Below are positions 16,264 through 24,806 of a stretch of 32,417 bases of DNA, one piece after another. Position 1 is the first letter of the stretch; the number at the start of each line of letters is the position of its first letter. Both the position numbers and the translations under genes were made by a program. Source of the stretch: an uncultured Bacteroidia bacterium (GTDB lineage: Bacteria; Bacteroidota; Bacteroidia; J057; CALLMJ01); NCBI GenBank assembly GCA_938006875.1, contig CALLMJ010000105.1, positions 1-32,417 of the forward strand, given 5' to 3'. A model generated the notes under the pieces. That model saw nothing but the letters and a program-made list of their open reading frames with translations, did no database searches and had not been told where the DNA came from.

Positions 16264-17520
16264 ATGGTTCCATTAAAAGCCATTGTTTTAAAACATCAAA
16301 ACGCGCCTGTAAATATCAGAGAATTATTACATTATGATTCTGCTCAAATCGATAATTTGTTGCTGAAAATTCAGGAATTACTTGGTCTTAACGAGTTTTT
16401 TGTTTTAAGTACTTGTAACCGAACCGAAATTTACTATATTTCAGAAAATCCTCTTGATAAAGAATTAGTTTCCATTTTATGCCATCAAAAGGGAATTTTT
16501 GAGATTAGTAATTATGAAAATTATTTTACGTTTTATCATGATGCTCATGAAGTTTTAAGCCATTTATTTTCCGTTGCAATAGGTTTAGAATCCGTTGTAT
16601 TAGGTGATTTGCAAATTATACATCAAGTCAAACAGGCTTATATTCAAGCTAATCAATATAAATTGGTAGGTCCATTTTTTCATAGAATGTTTCATGCAAT
16701 ATTTCATGCAAACAAAAGAGTTCAAAACGAAACAGAATTAAAAAATGGTTCTGCTTCTGTTGCATACGCAGGTGCAGAAATATGTTATGAATTAATCCAA
16801 AATTTAACTCAACCTAAAATACTAGTTATAGGACTTGGAGAAATTGGTAAAAATTTATTAGAAAATTTGTTAGAAAATTTTTCTGTAAATCAAGTTTTTG
16901 TTTCTAATAGAACTATTGCTAAAACTTTAGAATTTGCACATAAATACCCTGTTCAAGTGATTCCATTTGAACAACTACCCAATGAAATTGAACAATTTGA
17001 AATTATCATTAGCGCAATTAGCGTAAAGGAACCATTCATAACTCCTAATTGGTTTCAAAATACTCCTAAAACCTATAATTTTATTGATTTAGGTGTTCCA
17101 AGAACTATACACCCTGATTTAGAAAAATTAGGCAACATAATTTTTAACATTGACGATATCCAATATCGAGTAAATGAAGCTTTAGAAGGTCGTAAAAAAT
17201 CTATTCCCCTTGTTAAGCAAATTATTGAAGAGGAAGTACATTCACTCATAGAATGGTCAAAAGAATTAAATATATCTCCTGTAATTCAAAAAATTAAAGA
17301 ATCTTTAGACCAAATTCGTAAAGAAGAATTATCAAAATACATGAATAAAGTAGATGAGCAATCTATGAAATTTATGGAAGAAATCACACAAAGCATGGTA
17401 CAAAAAATTATTAAGTATCCTGTTCTTCAATTAAAAGCCGCTTGCAAAAGAGGAGAGGAAGAAAATTTAATTGAAGCCTTAAAAGAACTCTTCACAATTG
17501 AAACAAAAACTAAGGTTTAA
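16264..17520 (+). CDS. hemA: glutamyl-tRNA reductase
   Basis: A 418-residue enzyme reducing glutamyl-tRNA to glutamate-1-semialdehyde, the committed step of C5-pathway tetrapyrrole synthesis. The catalytic cysteine is C51 in LSTCNRTEIY (48-57). GLESVVLGDLQIIHQVKQAY is the tRNA/substrate region. The NADPH-binding VIGLGEIGKNL starts near 189, and a dimerisation domain with long helices follows to the end. Length and order are canonical. The usual Bacteroidota neighbours hemC/hemD are not here, so it is transcribed alone and converges on the photolyase-like gene with a 17-base gap. Confidence 0.96.
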   Translation: MVPLKAIVLKHQNAPVNIRELLHYDSAQIDNLLLKIQELLGLNEFFVLSTCNRTEIYYISENPLDKELVSILCHQKGIFEISNYENYFTFYHDAHEVLSHLFSVAIGLESVVLGDLQIIHQVKQAYIQANQYKLVGPFFHRMFHAIFHANKRVQNETELKNGSASVAYAGAEICYELIQNLTQPKILVIGLGEIGKNLLENLLENFSVNQVFVSNRTIAKTLEFAHKYPVQVIPFEQLPNEIEQFEIIISAISVKEPFITPNWFQNTPKTYNFIDLGVPRTIHPDLEKLGNIIFNIDDIQYRVNEALEGRKKSIPLVKQIIEEEVHSLIEWSKELNISPVIQKIKESLDQIRKEELSKYMNKVDEQSMKFMEEITQSMVQKIIKYPVLQLKAACKRGEEENLIEALKELFTIETKTKV

Positions 17521-17537
17521 GGAATTTTCATAATCAT

Positions 17538-18944
17538 TTAAGATTGTTTTTTTATTTCCCAAAGTTTTTTTACTAATTTCATCGGGTGTTTTTCAATATT
17601 TAGGATAGGTTTAGGATAATTTTTCCCTAATTCAAAATTTAACCATTGGTTTTCTAATGAATGAATTTTCCAAGGTTCATGTGCATAAGTTAAAGGGACA
17701 TCTTTAAGTTGAGGTAACCAGGTTTTTATAAACTCTGCATTTGGGTCTTTTTCGTAACTTTGCTTAATCGGATTATAAGTTCTGATAATATGAACACCTG
17801 TAACTCCTGCTTGCATTTGAAATTGTGGATAATGTATTCCGGGTTCATAATCCAAGAACAATTTTGCTAAATGGTAAACTCCCAATTTCCATTCTATTTC
17901 TAAATAATGGCATAAAAACGAAACCAACATGGCTCGCATTCTAAAATTAATCCACCCTGTTTGAATTAAACATCTCATATTAGAATCTATTATAGGAATT
18001 CCAGTTTCCCCTTTTTTCCAAGCCTCTAATTTTTTTTCATCATTCTGATAATCAATATTTTCAAATTTTGGATTGATACACTCATTCTCGTAATAAACAT
18101 TTTTTTCAAGTTTCTGTATAAAATGATTATTCCATTTAAGCCTTGCCAAAAATGCGTCAAAAGATTTTTGGTTTTTTTTATAGTTTTTGTTTTTTAATAC
18201 TTCCTGATAAACTTGACGTATGGTAATATTTCCCCAAGAAAAATAGGGAGAAAGTCTACTACAATGATAACGACTTTCAAGAGGCCTGCCAATCATCTGA
18301 AAATATTTTTGTCCTCTTTCTTTAATAAACGAATCCAAATATTTCCATGCATATTTTTCCCCAGCTGGTTGAAACTCTTTTGGATAATCAGTAATTGAAG
18401 CAATGAATTTATCAGGTAATTGAAATGGATTTTGTAGATTTTGAATGGAAGAATTTTGTTGAAAGTTATTTCTTATAACTGGATTTTGAATGTATTTTTC
18501 AAAATTTATATTCCAATCTAAAAAAGCAGATTTGAATCCTCGTAAAATCGCATCTTTTGGAAACTCTTTCCATAAAATACCTTTGTTTTTGAAAAATTTT
18601 TTTAGTTTTAAATCTCTATGAAATGTATGGTATAAACCTGTTTCTTGATAACTTAGTACTTGATAAATTTCAAATTGTTGACTTAAAAAATCAAATACCA
18701 TTACTGCTTCTTGATAAAATATTATAACTTGATGGTCAAAAGGTTTTAAAATTTCATTAATTCTTAGAACAGAAAAATATTGAAATTGAAGATGTCTTAA
18801 AGAGGTATCGGGGTATTGAATGATTGAAGGTTCAAAAATAAAAATAATTAAAAAAGGTAATGGAGATTTCAAGGCATAGTGAAGAGGTTCATGATCTTGG
18901 GTTCTTAAATCTCTTTTTAACCAAACAATATTGATTTTTTGCAT
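17538..18944 (-). CDS. cryptochrome/DNA photolyase family protein with altered FAD-site sequence
   Basis: A 468-residue flavoprotein. The N-terminal antenna-binding Rossmann domain begins INIVWLKRDLRTQDHEPL. The FAD-binding helical domain includes KGETGIPIIDSNMRCLIQTG and NFRMRAMLVSFLCHYL. Where class I photolyases have the NNGGWQWAASTG segment with the flavin-proximal tryptophan, this reads DYEPGIHYPQFQMQAGVTG from D365, so that tryptophan position aligns with M377. RTYNPIKQSYEKDP follows as in photolyases. The most likely role is light-driven repair of pyrimidine dimers, with a photoreceptor or another lesion specificity possible. A terminal TKTWLP-like segment and the length are normal. 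Confidence 0.87.
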   Translation of the reverse strand: MQKINIVWLKRDLRTQDHEPLHYALKSPLPFLIIFIFEPSIIQYPDTSLRHLQFQYFSVLRINEILKPFDHQVIIFYQEAVMVFDFLSQQFEIYQVLSYQETGLYHTFHRDLKLKKFFKNKGILWKEFPKDAILRGFKSAFLDWNINFEKYIQNPVIRNNFQQNSSIQNLQNPFQLPDKFIASITDYPKEFQPAGEKYAWKYLDSFIKERGQKYFQMIGRPLESRYHCSRLSPYFSWGNITIRQVYQEVLKNKNYKKNQKSFDAFLARLKWNNHFIQKLEKNVYYENECINPKFENIDYQNDEKKLEAWKKGETGIPIIDSNMRCLIQTGWINFRMRAMLVSFLCHYLEIEWKLGVYHLAKLFLDYEPGIHYPQFQMQAGVTGVHIIRTYNPIKQSYEKDPNAEFIKTWLPQLKDVPLTYAHEPWKIHSLENQWLNFELGKNYPKPILNIEKHPMKLVKKLWEIKKQS

Positions 18945-19091
18945 GCCGAAAAAACATATAAATTGTGAAAATTAGTTTCATGATGGAATTATTTTAAAAA
19001 TAAAAATCTGAATTACTCGGAATTTCAAATAAATTTCTTGCTATTACATTCAAAAAATGATTTTTTTATGATTACTTAGTTGGGGTTTCAC

Positions 19092-19099
19092 TAATTTTG
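19092..19099 (+). promoter_or_regulatory. -7 element of the ABC permease gene
   Basis: TAATTTTG, a perfect TAnnTTTG, ends 23 bases before the ATG at 19123. The -33 position (near 19068) has only a weak resemblance to TTTG. Confidence 0.5.
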
Positions 19100-19122
19100 T
19101 GTTTTATCGTCTGAGTTAATCA

Positions 19123-20334
19123 ATGTTTTTTATTAGTTTTCTTGCAAAAAGAATTAGTTTTCAAGGAAATAAAAGTGTTTCTAAATTAGTACTTTATTTA
19201 GCGGTTGTTTCCATTGCTTTTGGTGTTGCAGTCATGGAAATTGCAATTGCTGTTGTAAATGGTTTTGAAGAAGAAATTCAAACCAAATTAATTGGATTTG
19301 CTTCTCATATTCAATTAGGTGCATATTTACCAGAAGCCAACTCCGAAGCTAGACCTTTGCAAAATAATGCTGAATACGCAAAAAAATTGATTAGTTTTCC
19401 TAATGTTAAAAAAGTGGCACCTTTTATTCATTTACCGGCATTATTAAAATCTACAGAATCTATTGATGGTATTGTCATTAAAGGCGTTGATTCTACTTGG
19501 AACAAGGAATTTTTCCAAGAATATATTAAAGAAGGAAAACTGCCTGATTTAACTAAAAAAAATCCTTATCAAGTTTTGATTTCTCGTAAAATTGCAAATA
19601 CTCTACAACTAAAAGTTGGGGATAAATCTAAAGTTTATTTTCTTGGGGAGAATACAAGAGCAAGAATGGTTCAAATTGCTGGAATTTATGAAACGGGTTT
19701 AGCTGAATTTGACCAAAATATTATTATTGCTTCTATTCTTTTAAATCAACAAATTTTGAAATGGGACACTACTGAAATAGAAGGTTATGACGTTTTTTTA
19801 AATACACATAAAAATTTACAGGAAATAGCACAAGAATGGGATAAAGATTTGCCTATGGAAGTTCGTGCAAGACCTATCCAACAACTTTTTCCTGAAATAT
19901 TTGATTGGATTAAATTACAACATCAAAATGTTTGGTTTATTCTCTTTTTATTATTGAGTATTTCCATTATTAATATGTCGGCTGCATTAATTGTTAGAAT
20001 AGTAGAAAGAACTTATATGATTGGATTACTTAAAGCTATGGGTATGAAACCTTTGAATATACGCTTAATATTTATTTACAACGCTTTTTTTATTATTGTT
20101 TCAGGTGTTTTTTTAGGCAATATTTTAGGATTAGGTTTATTAAAACTTCAAGAAACTTTTCAATTTATTACCTTTGACCCTGAATCTTATTTCGTTTATA
20201 CTGTTCCTATTCAATGGGCTTGGTGGGATTTTTTGATTTTAAATTGCGTAGTAATTGCAATTTGTACTTTATCAATGTTTTTACCTACATGGGTTATACA
20301 ACAAATTAAGCCTGTAAAGGCATTAAAATTTTAA
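19123..20334 (+). CDS. FtsX/LolE-type ABC transporter permease (lipoprotein-release family)
   Basis: A 403-residue permease with the MacB/LolE layout: one N-terminal membrane helix (about 24-46, ending in VVNGFEEEIQTKL), a large periplasmic domain (about 50-265), then three C-terminal helices. The coupling segment IVERTYMIGLLKAMGMKPLNIR would contact the ATPase. In Bacteroidota such proteins are annotated as lipoprotein-releasing permeases, extracting lipoproteins from the inner membrane for the outer membrane. The partner ATPase is not adjacent, so it must be encoded elsewhere. It converges on the glutathione peroxidase gene. Confidence 0.88.
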   Translation: MFFISFLAKRISFQGNKSVSKLVLYLAVVSIAFGVAVMEIAIAVVNGFEEEIQTKLIGFASHIQLGAYLPEANSEARPLQNNAEYAKKLISFPNVKKVAPFIHLPALLKSTESIDGIVIKGVDSTWNKEFFQEYIKEGKLPDLTKKNPYQVLISRKIANTLQLKVGDKSKVYFLGENTRARMVQIAGIYETGLAEFDQNIIIASILLNQQILKWDTTEIEGYDVFLNTHKNLQEIAQEWDKDLPMEVRARPIQQLFPEIFDWIKLQHQNVWFILFLLLSISIINMSAALIVRIVERTYMIGLLKAMGMKPLNIRLIFIYNAFFIIVSGVFLGNILGLGLLKLQETFQFITFDPESYFVYTVPIQWAWWDFLILNCVVIAICTLSMFLPTWVIQQIKPVKALKF

Positions 20335-20362
20335 TTTTGAATAAATCCAATTATCTAAAAAA

Positions 20363-20929
20363 TTATAGCAAACTTTTGATAAACTTTTTATGATTTTCAT
20401 GTAATATGGATTCTGACGGTGCAATGGATTTTACGACTTTTCCATTTTTATCCACTATAATTTTTTGAAAGTTCCATTTGATTGGGCAATCTAAACTTCC
20501 ATTATGTTTTTTTTGTGTTAAAAACTGATACAAAGGGTGGCAATCACTCCCTCTGACAGAGATTTTTTCAAACACAGGAAAAGTTACATTATATTTGGTA
20601 GAACAAAATTGAGCAATTTCTGTATTAGTGGCTGGTTCCTGCCATAAAAAATTGTTTGCCGGAAATCCTAATATTACCAAATCTTGATTTTTAAATTCCT
20701 GATAAAATTGTTCTAATTCTTTGTATTGAGGAGTAAATGCACACTTAGAGGCAACATTTACAAAAATTAATACTTTACCTTTGAGTTCAGAAGTATGAAA
20801 TGGTTTACCATCAATGGTTTTGAGTTCAAATTCGTAAATATTTTTTTGCGTACAAGGATTTTTGTAAACAGTTTTGCAACCGAAAAATGTCAAAATAGAA
20901 GTAATCATAATCCAATATTTAAAATTCAT
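20363..20929 (-). CDS. glutathione peroxidase family lipoprotein (thioredoxin-dependent type)
   Basis: A 188-residue cysteine GPx. The lipobox LTFFGC gives C18 as a lipid anchor. NVASKCAFTPQY contains the peroxidatic C63. FPANNFLWQEP supplies Q97, with the usual FPCNQF cysteine here alanine. WNF supplies W152 and N153, completing the catalytic tetrad. C109 in IAQFCSTKYNVTFP sits where the resolving cysteine of thioredoxin-dependent GPx enzymes lies. The role is reduction of hydroperoxides at the cell envelope. It is monocistronic or read after the lipoprotein gene upstream, but the terminator at 20973-20998 argues for separation. Confidence 0.93.
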   Translation of the reverse strand: MNFKYWIMITSILTFFGCKTVYKNPCTQKNIYEFELKTIDGKPFHTSELKGKVLIFVNVASKCAFTPQYKELEQFYQEFKNQDLVILGFPANNFLWQEPATNTEIAQFCSTKYNVTFPVFEKISVRGSDCHPLYQFLTQKKHNGSLDCPIKWNFQKIIVDKNGKVVKSIAPSESILHENHKKFIKSLL

Positions 20930-20972
20930 GTTTTAATAACAAATCAAATTCTAGTAAAGTTCTTAAATAAAT

Positions 20973-20998
20973 AACCCCCGCTTCTTGAGCAGGGGGTT
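20973..20998 (-). terminator. GC-rich terminator of the 296-residue lipoprotein gene
   Basis: AACCCCCGCT and AGCAGGGGGTT pair with one bulged base around a TCTTG loop, 22 bases beyond the stop at 21021. On the minus strand a T-rich stretch follows. It is one of the most G+C-rich patches of the window and would be a strong stop. Confidence 0.85.
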
Positions 20999-21020
20999 GA
21001 AATGTTAATACAAAAATTTT

Positions 21021-21911
21021 TTAATATAAGACTTCTAACGATAATGAAGTTTGAGACGTTGCGGTAACTTTGGCAATCCATTTAATACCACCCGCATCAA
21101 TACCTAGGAATTGACCAGAAGCTAAATTATTCGCTCTTGTACCAGCAGGATTATTAGAATCAGCAACGGTTTTAGTACCCGCATTAAACCAAGTTACTAA
21201 TTGAGCTTTATCTTGATTTTTAGCCGCTTGGAACTCAGAATCAGTAATACTTAAAGTTCTGAATTCAGCGGAAGCAGTTGCCCATGGTGCATAAATTGGT
21301 GTAGAAGAATATCCAGCAGTTGCTAATTGTGCTCCAGAAATTAAAGTCGTTCCTGTTGAAGTACTATTAAAATATCTGAAATAAGCAGTACTTGGAGAAG
21401 ATTTTGCGGTTGTTGTATCTATTACTGAGCTTCCATTAAAGAATACTAACGTACTTGTAAAGTTTAAAGTAGTTACTGTGGGTTTGGTAATGGTGGGACC
21501 CGCGTTGATAGTAAATTTAATGGTTTTAGTAGCGGATTTACCATCTTTGTCTGTAATAGTGAAAGTTAAGGTAGTAGGATTTGTAACGATAGCACCCGTA
21601 TAAGTGTAATTGAAAGTTTCATCACTTGCGGAAGTCAAAGTAGAGTCAACGAGGGTTTCGGTTGCTCCTGTAACCGTTTTAGTAGCTTTAAACATTTTCA
21701 ATTTAGCACCATCTTTTCCTTTTTGTGCAATAATTTTTACTTTTACAGTAACTCCAGAGTCTACTGAAGCGTCTGATACATAGAAACCCGGTCCATCACT
21801 TGCAAAGCTGATAGTTGGGTTTAACTGTTTTTCTTCATTATCTTTGCTACAGCCAACAAAGATAGTTGCAATGATTGCAAATAAAACTAAACTTAATTTG
21901 ATAGATTTCAT
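21021..21911 (-). CDS. threonine/serine-rich lipoprotein of unknown function
   Basis: A 296-residue protein with a lipoprotein signal (MKSIKLSLVLFAIIATIFVGC, C21). The first mature domain (about 25-145) has the Ig-like look of Bacteroidota surface lipoproteins, with TITDKDGKSATKTIKFTI at its end. The second half (about 150-296) is Thr/Ser/Ala-rich, with WIAKVTATSQTSLSLEVLY at the C-terminus; I do not recognise it. The ATG at 21909-21911 is chosen because the longer TTG start is the end of the TAAATTTG promoter box. Base composition is visibly less AT-rich than the neighbours. With a consensus promoter and strong terminator, high expression is a reasonable inference. Confidence 0.75.
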   Translation of the reverse strand: MKSIKLSLVLFAIIATIFVGCSKDNEEKQLNPTISFASDGPGFYVSDASVDSGVTVKVKIIAQKGKDGAKLKMFKATKTVTGATETLVDSTLTSASDETFNYTYTGAIVTNPTTLTFTITDKDGKSATKTIKFTINAGPTITKPTVTTLNFTSTLVFFNGSSVIDTTTAKSSPSTAYFRYFNSTSTGTTLISGAQLATAGYSSTPIYAPWATASAEFRTLSITDSEFQAAKNQDKAQLVTWFNAGTKTVADSNNPAGTRANNLASGQFLGIDAGGIKWIAKVTATSQTSLSLEVLY

Positions 21912-21932
21912 ATATGTTTGAAATTTGGTTTG

Positions 21933-21964
21933 CAAATTTAATATGTATTTTTGAATAATCCAAA
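21933..21964 (-). promoter_or_regulatory. consensus promoter of the 296-residue lipoprotein gene
   Basis: TTTG (21961-21964), exactly 20 bases, TAAATTTG (21933-21940) on the minus strand. This is a full match to the Bacteroidota pattern, ending 21 bases before the ATG. Confidence 0.75.
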
Positions 21965-22032
21965 ATTTTTTACTTTTTCATAGTGCACAAAAATTATACC
22001 AAAATATTTAAACAAAAATTAAAATAATTGAA

Positions 22033-22040
22033 TAAATTTG
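22033..22040 (+). promoter_or_regulatory. -7 element of the panC-gtrA-MBOAT operon
   Basis: TAAATTTG ends only 12 bases before the panC ATG (22053), implying a leader of roughly five to ten bases. The TTG at 22038-22040 could be mistaken for a start codon. No clear -33 TTTG is present. Confidence 0.5.
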
Positions 22041-22052
22041 CCGTTATTTTCA

Positions 22053-22922
22053 ATGAAGGTTCTTCAAAAAATTGCTGATGTAAAGCAAATTATCAATCAT
22101 TTAAAACAAAATCAAACAAAAATTGCCTTTGTTCCTACTATGGGTGCTCTGCATCAAGGACATCTGGAATTACTCAAAATTGCTAGAAATTATTCGGATT
22201 TTGTTGTTTTAAGCATTTATGTAAATCCTACCCAATTTGGTAAAAATGAAGATTTTGATAAGTACCCAAGAAATTTAGACCAAGATATTTCCAAAATTCA
22301 ACATCAAAATATTTCTATTGACTTAATTTTTGCACCGACTAACCAAGATATCTACCCATTTCCTGAATCTCAAACTCCTATACTTACTTTCCCATTTTTG
22401 AGCCAAAAATTATGTGGTATTTCTAGACCTACTCATTTTGATGGTGTGGGTTTGGTAGTTTTAAAACTTCTAAACATCGTTCAGCCTGATTATTTAATCA
22501 TGGGGCAAAAAGATTTTCAACAAACTGTTATTATTCAAAGACTTATTGATGAATTTTTTTTAGACACAAAATTAATAACCGTCCCAACTGTCCGGGAGAA
22601 AGATGGTTTAGCTTTAAGTTCTCGAAATATTTATTTAAATAATGATGAAAGAAATCAAGCTCTTATTCTTTTTAGAAGTTTATCCGAAATTAAAAATCAT
22701 TTACGAGTGGGTATCTCTGACAATGAAATTCAAAAAATTTTAAACCTTCATAAAGATTTAATAAACCAAACCCCAAACTTAAAAGTAGATTATTTAGAAG
22801 TATTAAATGCAAAAGATTTACAACCCGTCAAACAGATTGAAAAAGGAATGAAAATTGTTATTGCTATTGCGGTTTTTGTTGGTAAAACTAGATTAATTGA
22901 TAATTTTGTACTTGAATTTTAA
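22053..22922 (+). CDS. panC: pantoate--beta-alanine ligase (pantothenate synthetase)
   Basis: A 289-residue enzyme joining pantoate and beta-alanine with ATP for coenzyme A synthesis. PTMGALHQGH (28-37) holds the HIGH-like histidines H34 and H37. SIYVNPTQFGKNEDFDKYPR, GxxRPTHFDGVGLVVLKL and the FGQKDF-equivalent MGQKDFQQ follow in order, and the KMS-like loop is REKDGLALSSRN. Length is standard. Transcription starts with it; gtrA follows after three bases and the MBOAT gene after a further 12, so a vitamin gene heads an envelope-glycan unit. Confidence 0.96.
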   Translation: MKVLQKIADVKQIINHLKQNQTKIAFVPTMGALHQGHLELLKIARNYSDFVVLSIYVNPTQFGKNEDFDKYPRNLDQDISKIQHQNISIDLIFAPTNQDIYPFPESQTPILTFPFLSQKLCGISRPTHFDGVGLVVLKLLNIVQPDYLIMGQKDFQQTVIIQRLIDEFFLDTKLITVPTVREKDGLALSSRNIYLNNDERNQALILFRSLSEIKNHLRVGISDNEIQKILNLHKDLINQTPNLKVDYLEVLNAKDLQPVKQIEKGMKIVIAIAVFVGKTRLIDNFVLEF

Positions 22923-22925
22923 ATT

Positions 22926-23342
22926 ATGAAAAAATTAAAAAAACAATTTTTTAAATATTTAATTGCTGCTGGCTCCGGAATGTCAGTGGACTTAATCGCT
23001 TATACCTTGCTTTATCATTACATTTTATTTCATTTACATTTACCATCATTCATTATTAGTTTTGGTTTAGGATTAATTACCAACTTTATGGTTAGTAAAT
23101 TTTTTGTTTTCTCTGATTCAGAACTAAAGACCCAAACTCAATTTAAAAGATTTTTTTTGATAAGTGTTGTAGTATTTTTTGCTAATTTCGGATTTATGCA
23201 AATTTTATATGCCCAATTACCCAAAATCTCGGAGACTATTCCAAAAATTCCATTTTATGGCGGTTTTGTGAGATTGATAGCCGGTGGTACTATTGCAATT
23301 ATTAGTTTTCTTTCTCATAAATTTTTATCATTTGAAGCATAA
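22926..23342 (+). CDS. GtrA family membrane protein
   Basis: A 138-residue protein with four membrane segments. It has the GtrA/DPMS signature FKYLIAAGSGMSVDLIAYTLLY near the N-terminus, then LGLITNFMVSKFFVF and a closing segment GGTIAIISFLSHKFLSF. GtrA proteins are thought to flip or present lipid-linked sugars for O-antigen or teichoic-acid modification. It is three bases after panC and 12 before an MBOAT acyltransferase, which supports a role in modifying surface polysaccharide. Confidence 0.88.
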   Translation: MKKLKKQFFKYLIAAGSGMSVDLIAYTLLYHYILFHLHLPSFIISFGLGLITNFMVSKFFVFSDSELKTQTQFKRFFLISVVVFFANFGFMQILYAQLPKISETIPKIPFYGGFVRLIAGGTIAIISFLSHKFLSFEA

Positions 23343-23354
23343 ATTTTTAAACTT

Positions 23355-24752
23355 ATGCCCTTTTCAGAACTATTTTTTATTTACATTTTTTTGCCGATTT
23401 CCTTAATTTTTTATCATCTCTGGGATAAAACTACTTTCAAAAACATTGTTTTATTAATTACCTCCTTCATATTTTACGCTTGGGCTGAACCCATTTATGT
23501 ATTGATTCTTTTTGCTACTGCTTCCATAGATTTCTTGCTTGCCCAAAAAATGCAAAGCAATCCTACGAAGTCAAAATTTTATTTGCTTACTTCTTTATTC
23601 ATCAATCTTGGACTTTTACTTTCCTTTAAATATTTACCTTTTCTCTTATCAATTCTAAATGCGTCTTACTTACTACAAAATACTCATTGGTGGGTACCCT
23701 TAGGAATTTCTTTTTATACTTTCAAAATTTTGTCTTATCAATTTGATGTTTATTATGAAAAAATAGATGCTGAAACTTCTTATCTCAATTTTTTAACTTA
23801 TGCCTTTTTATTTCAAAATATTATGGCAGGACCCATTGTTCGCTATATAGATGTTCAAGAACAAATTCAAAATAGAAAATTTAATTTTTTACAATTTTTA
23901 GAAGGTATTCAACGATTTGGTATTGGGTTATTCAAAAAAGTATGGATTGCAGATATATTTGCAAATTTAGTAAATCAATTTATTATCCCACAAAATGAAA
24001 ATGCAAGTATTCTTGGACTTTGGTCAGGAGCTGCATTTTTTGCATTCCAAATTTACTTTGATTTTTCAGGCTATTCTGATATGGCATTAGGAATAGGAAA
24101 AATGTTTGGTTTAGATTTCAAAGAAAACTTTAATTATCCATTCATTTCAAAAAGTACTTCTGAATTTTGGAGACGTTGGCATATTAGTTTATCAACATGG
24201 TTTAATGATTATGTTTTTTTACCGCTAAACCTAAATTTAAGAAATTATGGAAAAGTAGGTTTAGTTTTAGGGATTATTATAACCTTTTTTTTATCGGGAT
24301 TTTGGCACGGAGCTGGCTGGAACTATATTTTTTGGGGTACCTTCTTTGGGATTACCATTTCTTTTGAAACCTTATTCCTAAAAAAATATTTAGAAAAATG
24401 GGCGTTTTTAGGTCATATTTATTTAATCATAAACATTGTTTTTAGTATGACCTTATTTTACTTTACCGATTTAAATCAATGGTTTTTGTTTATGTCAAAA
24501 GTTACTGATTTTTATAATGTTCCATTATACAACGAATTTTTATTGTGGGCTTTGCAAGAAAATTTATTTCTTATTCTATTTGCTATTATTGCATCAACCC
24601 CTATATTTCAACTATTTATACAATACCTTCAAAAAATTTCTAAAAACACTGAAACTACATTGACGACAAGCCTTGCTATAATTCTCATTTTTTGGTCAAC
24701 GACTGGTTTATTAAATCAAACTTACAAAGCATTTTTGTATTTTCAGTTTTAG
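23355..24752 (+). CDS. MBOAT family O-acyltransferase (AlgI-like)
   Basis: A 465-residue polytopic protein with the AlgI/DltB hallmarks. FWRRWHISLSTWFNDYVF-type residues lie at about 275-292, and the catalytic histidine H318 sits in FLSGFWHGAGWNYIFWG. About ten membrane helices are visible. Relatives transfer acetyl or alanyl groups to exported polysaccharide. The usual SGNH-fold partner (AlgJ/AlgX or DltD-like) is not next to it, so the acceptor is unknown. It is last gene of the panC-gtrA operon and converges on the DCC gene. Confidence 0.92.
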   Translation: MPFSELFFIYIFLPISLIFYHLWDKTTFKNIVLLITSFIFYAWAEPIYVLILFATASIDFLLAQKMQSNPTKSKFYLLTSLFINLGLLLSFKYLPFLLSILNASYLLQNTHWWVPLGISFYTFKILSYQFDVYYEKIDAETSYLNFLTYAFLFQNIMAGPIVRYIDVQEQIQNRKFNFLQFLEGIQRFGIGLFKKVWIADIFANLVNQFIIPQNENASILGLWSGAAFFAFQIYFDFSGYSDMALGIGKMFGLDFKENFNYPFISKSTSEFWRRWHISLSTWFNDYVFLPLNLNLRNYGKVGLVLGIIITFFLSGFWHGAGWNYIFWGTFFGITISFETLFLKKYLEKWAFLGHIYLIINIVFSMTLFYFTDLNQWFLFMSKVTDFYNVPLYNEFLLWALQENLFLILFAIIASTPIFQLFIQYLQKISKNTETTLTTSLAIILIFWSTTGLLNQTYKAFLYFQF

Positions 24753-24806
24753 AAAATATACTTCATGCGAAGCTTGCAAATTATATCAACAAGTTAAACA
24801 CTTTAA

